From NCBI RefSeq assembly GCF_002007645.1, contig NZ_CP019791.1:248001-312000 (forward strand): a DNA stretch of 64,000 bases, given 5' to 3'. This document shows positions 44,655-52,147 of this stretch, piece after piece. Source of the stretch: Anaerohalosphaera lusitana. Its GTDB lineage: Bacteria > Planctomycetota > Phycisphaerae > Sedimentisphaerales > Anaerohalosphaeraceae. Every line of letters starts with the position of its first letter. Positions within the stretch are counted from its first letter, which is position 1. The notes under the pieces are model-generated. The model worked only from the letters and a program-made list of their open reading frames with translations. It was not told the origin of the DNA and made no database searches. The translations under genes were made by a program, and so were the position numbers.

Positions 44655-45230
44655 ATGATGATATGCACTCGAAATTTGCTTACAGTTGTCGCTTGCTGTG
44701 TATTTATTGTTCCAGTGTGCGGTTGCTGGCCAGGAGCGGACTTAATTGGAACGTACGAAAAAGATATTTCCGGAAAGCAGGCATTTTGGGGAGGCTATAG
44801 CGAGGGGCAAACTTATGTATTGCTCCATGATATCTTTTTGAAAAGAGATCCTCCTGAAACATATAACAGTAAAATCAGAATGTATGCCGGCGTGCCTCCT
44901 CGAGAACTGACTTATTGCGTTAGAGGTCTGATCTATAGCTCTCCGGACAGTATAGAACAGTATAGAGATGCACCCGAAGAATGGCCTCAAATTAAAGGTA
45001 TCATAAAGGCCGGAACAAAACTTGAGTGTACAAAAATCATTGGTTGGGGTACGTTAATGTGGCCGATGTCGCATACCATTTATGCCACAGTCAAAGATGG
45101 GGATTACACAGGCAAGCTAATTGATATTAAGGATCTATCGCTTAGATCACGGGTAAAAATTGGCTTTGATGAAGAATATGTACTGCATCCAAACCCGGAT
45201 CTGTTGAAAAAAGAAAATGAGGTGAATTAA
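44655..45230 (+). CDS. Lipoprotein, candidate immunity partner of the RHS-PLA2 tip
   Basis: This 191-residue protein has a signal peptide ending in the lipobox VCGC. The body is not recognised; it contains several conserved-looking hydrophobic beta segments (GQTYVLLHDIFLKRD, GTKLECTKIIGWG). I chose ATG 44655 after AAGGAAAA. Position directly downstream of a phospholipase-like RHS tip is where immunity proteins are found, and an envelope-anchored lipoprotein would be well placed to block a phospholipase. That role is inference; a plain lipoprotein caught in the island is the alternative. Confidence 0.55.
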   Translation: MMICTRNLLTVVACCVFIVPVCGCWPGADLIGTYEKDISGKQAFWGGYSEGQTYVLLHDIFLKRDPPETYNSKIRMYAGVPPRELTYCVRGLIYSSPDSIEQYRDAPEEWPQIKGIIKAGTKLECTKIIGWGTLMWPMSHTIYATVKDGDYTGKLIDIKDLSLRSRVKIGFDEEYVLHPNPDLLKKENEVN

Positions 45231-45231
45231 G

Positions 45232-45291
45232 AAACTTATATCTGGCATTGAAACTATTTTAGCAATCGACCTGGGCAAGGCCGATAGTTAA
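45232..45291 (+). pseudogene. Likely N-terminal remnant of an IS110-type transposase
   Basis: A short open stretch reads KKLISGIETILAIDLGKADS and then a stop. ETILAIDLGK is the typical start of IS110-like transposases, containing the first Asp of the DEDD site. The rest of the gene is missing and RHS sequence resumes right after the stop. It marks a past insertion and deletion. Confidence 0.4.
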
Positions 45292-46389
45292 GTGCAGCAG
45301 TCACAGCGATCCTTTGCGGCGGACTACGACGCACTCGGCCGACGCATCCGCAGGATCAAACACGACATCGGCGAGACCCGGCTGTACTTCTACAACGACA
45401 ACTGGCAGGTGCTGGAGGAGTACGAGGTGGGTATGCACGGCACATATATGGCGAAGCAATATGTCTACGGCAATTACATTGACGAGGCATTGAAGATGTC
45501 CGACGACACAGACTCACACTATTACATACAGGATCACCTCTACAGCCCGGTCGCGCTGCTCGACACCAACGGCAGCACCGTCGAACGCTACGAATACAAC
45601 GCCTACGGCCAAGCCACCGTCTACACCGACAAGGGCACCGACAATACATGGCTAACCCCCGACGACAACACCTCCACAACAAGCTCGCCCATCATCGCCA
45701 ACGAATACACATTCACCGGCCGACGCCTCGACTCACTCCACGCCAACCAGCTGCCCCTGATGCAATACCGCCACCGCTACTACGACCCCCAAATGGGAAG
45801 ATTCCTGACGAGGGATCCAGCTAAATACATAAATGGATTGAATCTGTATCAGTATTGCCAAAGCAGACCTCTCGTTTATGTTGACCCTGCAGGCTTGTTT
45901 ATTGATGACGTTGTTGGCGGCATAATTGATGGAGGGAGCGAAATCATTGGTGGAATTGGCAAAGGCGTGGTCGATATTGGTGGCGGTGTCATTGGTGGCG
46001 TAGTAGACATTGGAGGCAGCCTGATAGAGATTGCACCGGGAGTAATCGGCAAGGTTTGGAACTCTCCGAACACCGCAATTGGACTTGGATTTGGCTTTAT
46101 AGGCGTAGGTTTCGGCGGAGAGTGGCCGCATTTTGGGCACAATGGTATTAACTTCACTTATTCGCCATGGACTGAAGAGGCAACTGCAATAACATTTGGC
46201 AACTCTATGATTTACGGAGAAGGCTGCGGTAAACAAGGTGAAGAGGGCGGAACAAACTTCCGGCCACTCCCATGGTTGCCAACATATGGTAATCATGAAG
46301 AGCAACACACCTATCAAGGAGAAATATTAGGGCCTTTCTATCTTCCTGCCCACGCTATAGACTGGATTATTAATGGTGGTTACGGATGA
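45292..46389 (+). CDS. Second RHS tip with HEEQH-containing C-terminus
   Basis: This 365-residue frame is another RHS core end (FAADYDALGRRIRRIKHD, YYDPQMGRFLTRDP, NLYQYCQSRPLVYVDPAGLF). It then has a glycine-rich hydrophobic stretch (DVVGGIIDGGSEIIGGIGK and on, about residues 205-255), and a C-terminal region with HEEQHTYQGEILGPFYLPAH at about 335-354. HEEQH fits the zinc HExxH pattern, though the domain is not one I can name. The frame opens with GTG 45292 directly after the transposase remnant, without a ribosome site, so it may be a pseudogene or silent cassette. No immunity gene follows. Confidence 0.6.
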   Translation: MQQSQRSFAADYDALGRRIRRIKHDIGETRLYFYNDNWQVLEEYEVGMHGTYMAKQYVYGNYIDEALKMSDDTDSHYYIQDHLYSPVALLDTNGSTVERYEYNAYGQATVYTDKGTDNTWLTPDDNTSTTSSPIIANEYTFTGRRLDSLHANQLPLMQYRHRYYDPQMGRFLTRDPAKYINGLNLYQYCQSRPLVYVDPAGLFIDDVVGGIIDGGSEIIGGIGKGVVDIGGGVIGGVVDIGGSLIEIAPGVIGKVWNSPNTAIGLGFGFIGVGFGGEWPHFGHNGINFTYSPWTEEATAITFGNSMIYGEGCGKQGEEGGTNFRPLPWLPTYGNHEEQHTYQGEILGPFYLPAHAIDWIINGGYG

Positions 46390-46392
46390 AGT

Positions 46393-46411
46393 AAAGGGGT
46401 CAGACACCTTT
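46393..46411. repeat. REP-like hairpin AAAGGGGTCAGACACCTTT
   Basis: The 19-base near-palindrome (one mismatch) directly after the second RHS tip resembles hairpins commonly found in planctomycete genomes around RAYT-type repeats. Single copy in the window. Confidence 0.5.
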
Positions 46412-46463
46412 CTATGTAAACCTCTGCTATGAAAAGACTTATAAACGGCCAAGTTGCCAGTAA

Positions 46464-46796
46464 ATGCAAGAATACGTCGATTCCAACGTCATGAAAATGA
46501 AACAGCTTTACGCATACGGCAACTACATCGACGAGGTGCTGGCTGCGGGCGGAACTAGCTCCGTCTACTACCTCCAGGATCATCTCTACAGCCCGGTTGC
46601 GCTGCTCGACACCAACGGCAGCACCGTCGAACGCTACGAATACAACGCCTACGGCCAGGCCACCGTCTACACCGACAAGGGCACCGACGGCACATGGCTA
46701 ACCGCCGACGACACCACCTCGACCACCAGCGCACTGGACAACGAATTTAAAAACACATTCACCGACCGACGCCTCGACTCACTCCGTGAAATCTGA
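46464..46796 (+). pseudogene. Third, truncated RHS fragment
   Basis: This 110-codon frame matches the middle of the RHS core (YGNYIDEVLAAGG, QDHLYSPVALLDTNGSTVE, YNAYGQATVYTDKGTD) and is nearly identical in DNA to part of the second RHS tip (about 46580-46690 with 45530-45640). It breaks off right after the Arg-Leu-Asp-Ser-Leu segment; the following bases belong to the convergent cytochrome gene. It lacks the RDP and DPAGLF core end and any toxin. Decaying duplicate. Confidence 0.75.
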
Positions 46797-49301
46797 ATCG
46801 TATTTCTTCGCCTTTTCCCTGATCGCCTTCCGATTGGCCCGTTCAATTTCTTCGCGTTTCTCGTAAAATTCCTGCCGGCGCAGGTCCTTCTCACAGGGAA
46901 CATAGCCGTCCATATCCGCCCGAGGCCTTTGCTCCAGCTTAGCCTTGCCCGCCTCAATTATAGCCAGCGCCTCCCGCCGTTTACCCTCATCATCGATCAT
47001 CTCCAGACACAGACTTTTCCCCGGCCGATCAAAACTTATCAGAGGCCCCTTATTCCCCCTGAAACTGGCATGGCTGTTAAAGTCCACCCCCGTAAGCTCA
47101 CCCAGCCGCTTGATCTGATCGGTATCCAGCGGCGACCGCCCAGCAACATTATCCGGGTATGCACAACTATAAACCGGGTAGTAGACCGCATTTATGTCGA
47201 TCCACGTCTCGATCCGGTCCATCTCCTCCTCGGTTAGTTCAACCTCCCCATGCCCAGCCTCCAGAACCTCCATCAGCCTACTGACACGTGCGCCCCACGA
47301 CTTGGCAGGCTGGATCTGAGCAGGCCCCGCACCGATCGCCTTTATATACCCTTTCCGCCACAACTCATTATACGACGTATTAAAGGTGTTCGTCCTGTCA
47401 CCTGCCAGATTCAGCTTACCACCTGCCTTCTCATCGTAATCATGACAGCTCACACAATTCTTACTCAGTACCGGCTGAACCTCCTTCATAAAACTGAACT
47501 TCCTCGGCGAACCATACCAGCCGGACATAGAATCAGCCTTACGCCTCACCGCCTCCGGGGTTTTATTCACAACTGGAGGCGCAGCCAGTCGGTTCTCATG
47601 ACAACCCGTGCACCCCACCGTCTCGCCCGGCTGGATCATCGTACCCGACCGCATCGACTGGATCATCCGCTTATCCTCATCCAGCAACTGAAAATAAACA
47701 AACGTATCCGCGGGCACCTCGAAATACGCCGACCCATCCTCCTCCACAGGCACCGTCCCGAGTATCCGCTTGGTCTCAAAACTGTGCCAGTTTACCGCCG
47801 GGCACTGTATGCCCTGCCCTCCCCAGGAAGTGTGCGTCCAGTACCGCTTCTCAGGCGACTCCACCACCCGCAGATATTTCACCTCGCCCCGCTGCACACC
47901 CTCCATATGCGTCCCCTCATACACATCCATCACATAAAACTTCCCCGACTCGCTGGAAAAATCCCTCCGCCTGGTAATAACCGCCGGCGTCTCACGCGGC
48001 CCGACCGGCATCGGATCAAAACAGCCCGCCCCTTCCGCATGCAGCAGCAACTCATTGCCGAAAACATCCACCAGGTAAATGCCCATCTTCTCACCCTCAC
48101 CTGTCATCCGCGAACAGAGAAAATACTTCTCCGACAGCGGATACGGATCCTCATACTTCGGCTTGAGCCACAGCATTTTATCCCACGCATTGTTGGCTTT
48201 CTCATCAACCATCCCTGCCGCTTTCGCCGGCCATGTACGCAGAACAGCCTCCCGCCCGTCAACGGACCGATTGCGATCCAGCATCGCCATCACCCCCCAC
48301 GGCCGATCATGGCACGAACCAAGTATACAAAGCACAAGGTCGGTCCCCGGTATAGCCCGCGCATCGATCACCCCGCCCGGTGAACCGGTATTGTTTCCGA
48401 AATATACCTCATGACTCGTTCCGTCAGGGTTAACCGTCCACAAGCCCTGAGCATCGCCGAAATTACGGTCCACATATTCCCATCGATCATACAGTATCCG
48501 CCCGTCCGCCATCACACTGCCATGCCCTTCGAACAACGTACTCTTGCCGATCTGATGTATATTCGCCCCGTCCGCATCCATCACGAACAGATTCGCCATA
48601 ATGTGCCGGTTGCACATACAGTACTTCGGCTCCCGTGTAGATGAAAACCCGATCCGCCCGTCAGGCAGATAGAAAGGATCGATATCCGAAACCTTCTCCG
48701 CGCCGGTCAGCGCCCTCAGCGATTCACCGTCCGAGCCGATCTCATACAAACTGTAATCATCCCCAGGACCTTTTCTCATCGAAAAGACGATCTTGTCGCC
48801 GCTATAGCTCACCTCCGGATCTCTAACCAATCCATCAGGCTGCTCGACCAGCGTTTCCACCTTCCCCGTCTTCAGATCGACGGTCTTGAGAGCCCCGCCC
48901 CCGCGAAAACTCGCTGCATTTATCTCATTGCTCTGAAAGATCGTTGCCGTATTGTGATGATCAGGCAGATATTGACTGCGGACCACATAAAGAATCGGCT
49001 GGCCGCTGACCAATGGGTTTGCCCTCAGCGCCTCACGTTTAAGCGATTTGTATTCCGCCTCATCAAAACGATCCTGAAGCTCATTCAGACGCTCTAGAAA
49101 ATCTTCGCCCGCATAATCCTCGCCAAATGTCTCCTCCAGATCACGGATAGCTGCCTCGAGGCATTTCATCTGTTCCAAAGGAGCTTCTCCGCCCCCGCCG
49201 TTCTGCGCATCTGCAGGCTCACTGAAAAAAGCAATCCAGACCAACACCGGAAAACCCGCCATTACCGCCCACGCCAACCCTGTCTTTGATCTACCAGCCA
49301 A
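46779..49301 (-). CDS. HZS-alpha-like di-heme c-type cytochrome
   Basis: This 840-residue exported protein has a signal peptide (about residues 1-33), a TolB-like beta-propeller (YSGDKIVFSMRKGPGDDYSL, LPDGRIGFSSTREPKYCMC) and a domain like the hydrazine synthase alpha middle domain (ILGTVPVEEDGSAYFEVPAD). Two haem-binding motifs, CTGCH (about 564-568) and CVSCH (about 616-620), follow. Such proteins are widespread in planctomycetes that do not make hydrazine, so hydrazine synthesis should not be inferred; a periplasmic redox or surface role is likely. The start is a TTG at 49301 after GAGGGG. The last codons overlap the truncated RHS fragment. Confidence 0.85.
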   Translation of the reverse strand: MAGRSKTGLAWAVMAGFPVLVWIAFFSEPADAQNGGGGEAPLEQMKCLEAAIRDLEETFGEDYAGEDFLERLNELQDRFDEAEYKSLKREALRANPLVSGQPILYVVRSQYLPDHHNTATIFQSNEINAASFRGGGALKTVDLKTGKVETLVEQPDGLVRDPEVSYSGDKIVFSMRKGPGDDYSLYEIGSDGESLRALTGAEKVSDIDPFYLPDGRIGFSSTREPKYCMCNRHIMANLFVMDADGANIHQIGKSTLFEGHGSVMADGRILYDRWEYVDRNFGDAQGLWTVNPDGTSHEVYFGNNTGSPGGVIDARAIPGTDLVLCILGSCHDRPWGVMAMLDRNRSVDGREAVLRTWPAKAAGMVDEKANNAWDKMLWLKPKYEDPYPLSEKYFLCSRMTGEGEKMGIYLVDVFGNELLLHAEGAGCFDPMPVGPRETPAVITRRRDFSSESGKFYVMDVYEGTHMEGVQRGEVKYLRVVESPEKRYWTHTSWGGQGIQCPAVNWHSFETKRILGTVPVEEDGSAYFEVPADTFVYFQLLDEDKRMIQSMRSGTMIQPGETVGCTGCHENRLAAPPVVNKTPEAVRRKADSMSGWYGSPRKFSFMKEVQPVLSKNCVSCHDYDEKAGGKLNLAGDRTNTFNTSYNELWRKGYIKAIGAGPAQIQPAKSWGARVSRLMEVLEAGHGEVELTEEEMDRIETWIDINAVYYPVYSCAYPDNVAGRSPLDTDQIKRLGELTGVDFNSHASFRGNKGPLISFDRPGKSLCLEMIDDEGKRREALAIIEAGKAKLEQRPRADMDGYVPCEKDLRRQEFYEKREEIERANRKAIREKAKKYDSDFTE

Positions 49302-49666
49302 TCTTTACCCCTCTTATTCAACCCACTTCAATTTGACCGCAAACGCACGGCCCGCACCGCATTTATACCCTGCCTCGACCGCCCGCACAACCGCAAACCA
49401 AACCGCAAGTCCGATTAAGCACGGTGCCGGCACCTTCATTTTCAGATCGCTTCAACATACATACAACAAAAAAACGTGCCCCGGCCAAATATCACAGCCC
49501 TATAATATCGCTCATATCAAACCAGCCAACTGCGAATCCAGATTAAACCAACCAATATCTTAATAATTTCTTAGCGATTTCTTGAACTAAAAGCCTGATA
49601 GTAATACAATTACATTCAGTTGATTAAGACAATGATCACTTAAGCAGTTTGACACTGGGGGATAAA
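49302..49666. other. Noncoding region upstream of the cytochrome gene
   Basis: No gene seen in 365 bases. The right part (49500-49660) is AT-rich and could contain promoters for the cytochrome and the small ORFs; none has both boxes convincingly. Confidence 0.4.
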
Positions 49667-49804
49667 ATGAGATTTGCCGATACTCGAATATACAGCAAAC
49701 CAGACGGCCAGATCCACGGCAGGGACCCACCGGCTCCCAAACCCGGAAAACTTCTTACCAGCACCAAAATCCCAAAATACCTTGCCGAGGACACCACAAA
49801 ATGA
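49667..49804 (+). CDS. Short Pro/Lys-rich peptide 1
   Basis: A 45-residue frame begins with ATG 49667, seven bases after a strong GGGGGAT ribosome site. The sequence is basic and proline-rich (RDPPAPKPGKLL). No family is known. Its stop overlaps the next start (ATGA at 49801-49804), which suggests translational coupling. Could also be a chance ORF. Confidence 0.4.
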   Translation: MRFADTRIYSKPDGQIHGRDPPAPKPGKLLTSTKIPKYLAEDTTK

Positions 49805-49902
49805 ATCGCCGATCAACCACCAAAATCAGCCGCACAGAACCACCGACGAACCCAGCCGAGACACCCCGACCGCCGCCGAAACAAAAACTACGAAAAATTT
49901 AA
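49801..49902 (+). CDS. Short Pro/Arg-rich peptide 2
   Basis: A 33-residue frame coupled to the previous one by ATGA. It is basic and proline-rich (RTEPPTNPAETPRPPPKQKL). No ribosome site of its own. Family unknown. Confidence 0.3.
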   Translation: MNRRSTTKISRTEPPTNPAETPRPPPKQKLRKI

Positions 49903-49976
49903 CCGGATTTTTACCCACACCCAGAATTGTTTATTATAGTTTAGTTGCCAAAACCATTAGTTAGGGGAAAACGAAA

Positions 49977-50228
49977 ATGTCGCCGAGGACCAGAAAATCT
50001 TCATCTGACTCCTTCAATTGCAGAAAACCACGCTACGTGGTTCAGGAACGAGGGCCGCCGAGACCCCAAATGAGAGAACGTTTTTCTCCCATACGGGGAA
50101 AACAAGACGGATACAACAAAATCCCCGTCAAACAACCGCCCCTCCCCAAGCAGCAAATCGCCTCGAATCACCTCCACCAGCTACCCCTAAAAGACATTTC
50201 ATCGAGAATCCTGGAACCAAAGTTTTAA
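49977..50228 (+). CDS. Small basic Pro-rich protein 3
   Basis: An 83-residue basic protein beginning MSPRTRKSSSDSFNCRKPRY. It has many Pro, Arg and Lys and no hydrophobic segment. The ATG follows AGGGGAAAAC at a slightly long distance, and a TATAGT-like box lies about 45 bases upstream. With the two short frames before it, it makes a run of three small basic ORFs. Not recognised; a DNA- or RNA-binding role would fit composition only. Confidence 0.4.
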   Translation: MSPRTRKSSSDSFNCRKPRYVVQERGPPRPQMRERFSPIRGKQDGYNKIPVKQPPLPKQQIASNHLHQLPLKDISSRILEPKF

Positions 50229-50253
50229 TCCACGTCCTGTTTACCGAATCATT

Positions 50254-50342
50254 AGCCGCATAATTTCACAGTTCGCCGAGAATGGGCCCTCCTCAAAGTC
50301 GTCGGAGGCGCGGCTGTTAAATTCTGCGGCGGCTCAACCCGG
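50254..50342. repeat. 89-nt structured repeat, copy 1
   Basis: The ends GCCGCATAATTTCACAGT (50255-50272) and ACTGT-like TAAATTCTGCGGC pair to form a long imperfect stem, with conserved inner segments TTCGCCGAGAATG and GTCGTCGGAGGCG. The loop centre differs between copies. It begins eight bases after the stop of amrB (reading on the - strand). See copy 2 at 52031. Confidence 0.8.
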
Positions 50343-50350
50343 CGATTAGC

Positions 50351-51232
50351 CTAAAACACTATCGCAGCATAACCCACACTCTCATCTCCAGTTTCACCGA
50401 ATTTCGCCTCCATAACCTCCATACTGTGCGAATGCGCCAGCATTACCCCCTTCTCCCTGCCCTGCGCAGCACATGCCTCGACCACCGCAGCAGCGGCCCC
50501 CGGCCCGCACGCGTTCCAGTCCTCCTCAGCCTTGATCAGCAACTGCCGCCCCTGCATGCTCGTCGCCAGGTCGATAAACTCCTGATCGTTCGTATCTTTC
50601 GCCCACTGCAGCGCCTTCTTACCAGTCCCCTGTGGCGTATATCCATACCTCGGCCCATAATGCGTCAGATCCGTCGATGCGATACACACAATCTTCTTCC
50701 TGTCACCAATACCCTTGATTATCTCGCCAACGTTCTTACCCAGCTCCAGCGAAAACTCCGTCGGCGGTACCATGATCGGCACTATCTTCGCATCCTTAAA
50801 AAGATACTGTATGAACGGCAACTGAACCTCAATACTGTGCTCACCCCGGTGAATATCCTTATCAGCAACCGCACAGGAGGTATCGTCTATGATCGCGTTC
50901 GCAAGCTCCTCGTCCACCTCGATTTCCCCCATCGGCGTCGCCCAACGTCCGCTGTCATAAACAGCCGCATACTTGTTCAAATACGTGTGCACCGCACCGA
51001 ACATCACAAACGTATCAACATCGATGTTCACCTGGCGGACCGCCGAGAACACCATCCCCGCCAGATCACCGCTGAAAACCCACCCCGCATGCGGAACAAT
51101 GCCCCCAATTATCGGACCGGGCAGCTCGGTCTTGATCTTGCGAACAGAAATGCATTCCTCAACCTCTGCAAGACACCCTTTGCTGCTTCCCGCATAAAAC
51201 TGTCCCGCCACTGCCGGTTTTCTAGCTTCCAT
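50351..51232 (-). CDS. amrB: MEMO1-family protein (AmmeMemoRadiSam system B)
   Basis: This 293-residue cytoplasmic protein matches the MEMO family, with the conserved segments VAGQFYAGS near the start, GGIVPHAGWVFSGDLAG, HRGEHSIEVQLPF and ASTDLTHYGPRYGY that carry the metal ligands. MEMO proteins occur with an AMMECR1 protein and a radical SAM enzyme in the AmmeMemoRadiSam system, whose substrate is uncertain; recent work on relatives points to metal-dependent redox chemistry. The partner genes are not in the window. ATG 51232 follows GGGAGG. It is divergent from purE. Confidence 0.88.
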   Translation of the reverse strand: MEARKPAVAGQFYAGSSKGCLAEVEECISVRKIKTELPGPIIGGIVPHAGWVFSGDLAGMVFSAVRQVNIDVDTFVMFGAVHTYLNKYAAVYDSGRWATPMGEIEVDEELANAIIDDTSCAVADKDIHRGEHSIEVQLPFIQYLFKDAKIVPIMVPPTEFSLELGKNVGEIIKGIGDRKKIVCIASTDLTHYGPRYGYTPQGTGKKALQWAKDTNDQEFIDLATSMQGRQLLIKAEEDWNACGPGAAAAVVEACAAQGREKGVMLAHSHSMEVMEAKFGETGDESVGYAAIVF

Positions 51233-51359
51233 GTTGCACCTCCCTCTTGCATTAGATCACATCTGCCGTTACTATACCGATCCGCTAGGACAAAAACGCC
51301 TGGCACACCAATATAACATCCAATCTAAGTAAACTCTCTGATTGAGAAAAGGAAAAAAG

Positions 51360-51869
51360 ATGGCAACAGAAAATAAAAATCCACAGGTAGCAGTAGTAAT
51401 GGGTTCCGATTCGGACATGCCCGTAATGGAAAGCTGCATCAACCAGCTCAGGGATTTCGGCCTGACCCCAACTGTGCGAGTTATCTCGGCTCACCGCACC
51501 CCCGCAGCAGCCGACGAATTCGCTGCCAACGCAGCCAAAAACGGCATAAAGGTCATCATAGCAGCAGCAGGCATGGCCGCACACCTGGCAGGCTCCATCG
51601 CAGGCCGAACCGAACTGCCCGTCATCGGCGTTCCAATGCAGGCCTCAACGGGCCCCTGCGGTCTCGACGCCCTGCTCAGCACCGTGCAGATGCCCCCCGG
51701 CGTACCCGTCGCATCGATGGCGATCGGCAAAGCAGGCGCAAAAAACGCCGCTATCTTCGCAACTCAGATCCTCGCACTGAGCGACGAAGCAGTCGCAGCC
51801 AAACTCAGCGATTTCCGCCAGGCCCAGACCCAAAAGGTCCTCGACAAGGACGCGGCACTGCAAAAATAG
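51360..51869 (+). CDS. purE: N5-carboxyaminoimidazole ribonucleotide mutase PurE
   Basis: This 169-residue enzyme catalyses a carboxyl transfer in purine synthesis (N5-CAIR to CAIR). The family signatures VVMGSDSDMPVM, VISAHRTP, AAAGMAAHLAG and VPMQ are all present. ATG 51360 follows AAAGGAAA; the longer in-frame reading has no ribosome site of its own. No purK is adjacent. A strong bidirectional terminator follows. Confidence 0.95.
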   Translation: MATENKNPQVAVVMGSDSDMPVMESCINQLRDFGLTPTVRVISAHRTPAAADEFAANAAKNGIKVIIAAAGMAAHLAGSIAGRTELPVIGVPMQASTGPCGLDALLSTVQMPPGVPVASMAIGKAGAKNAAIFATQILALSDEAVAAKLSDFRQAQTQKVLDKDAALQK

Positions 51870-51926
51870 AAACTCGACTTACCGCTGAAAGGCCATTTTA
51901 ATTGGCCCTGGATATAGCTAAAATAC

Positions 51927-51962
51927 AAAAGGGCTGGTCGTCATAAGACGCCAGCCCTTTTT
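51927..51962. terminator. Bidirectional terminator between purE and the ParA gene
   Basis: GGGCTGG with CCAGCCC, extended by CGTC/GACG inside (one bulge), is flanked by AAAA on the left and TTTTT on the right, so it can work for both strands. Confidence 0.85.
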
Positions 51963-52030
51963 CATATGTCTATTTTCGGTTCATCACGAAACATCGGAAA
52001 ACGGTTCACCCTATTGTTTCCAAAGTTTCC

Positions 52031-52119
52031 AGCCGCATAATTTCACAGTTCGCCGAGAATGAACCCAACGGATAGTTCGTCGGAGGCGCGACTGTTAAAT
52101 TCTGCGGCGGCCCAACCGG
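52031..52119. repeat. 89-nt structured repeat, copy 2
   Basis: Same length and arms as copy 1 at 50254: GCCGCATAATTTCACAGT at the left, TAAATTCTGCGGC at the right. The centre differs. It lies 28 bases beyond the stop of the ParA gene, in the same orientation to that gene as copy 1 is to amrB. A G/A difference in the right arm turns a G-T pair into A-T. Confidence 0.8.
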
Positions 52120-52147
52120 AAGCGTTGCTTATATTCCTTACATGAGA

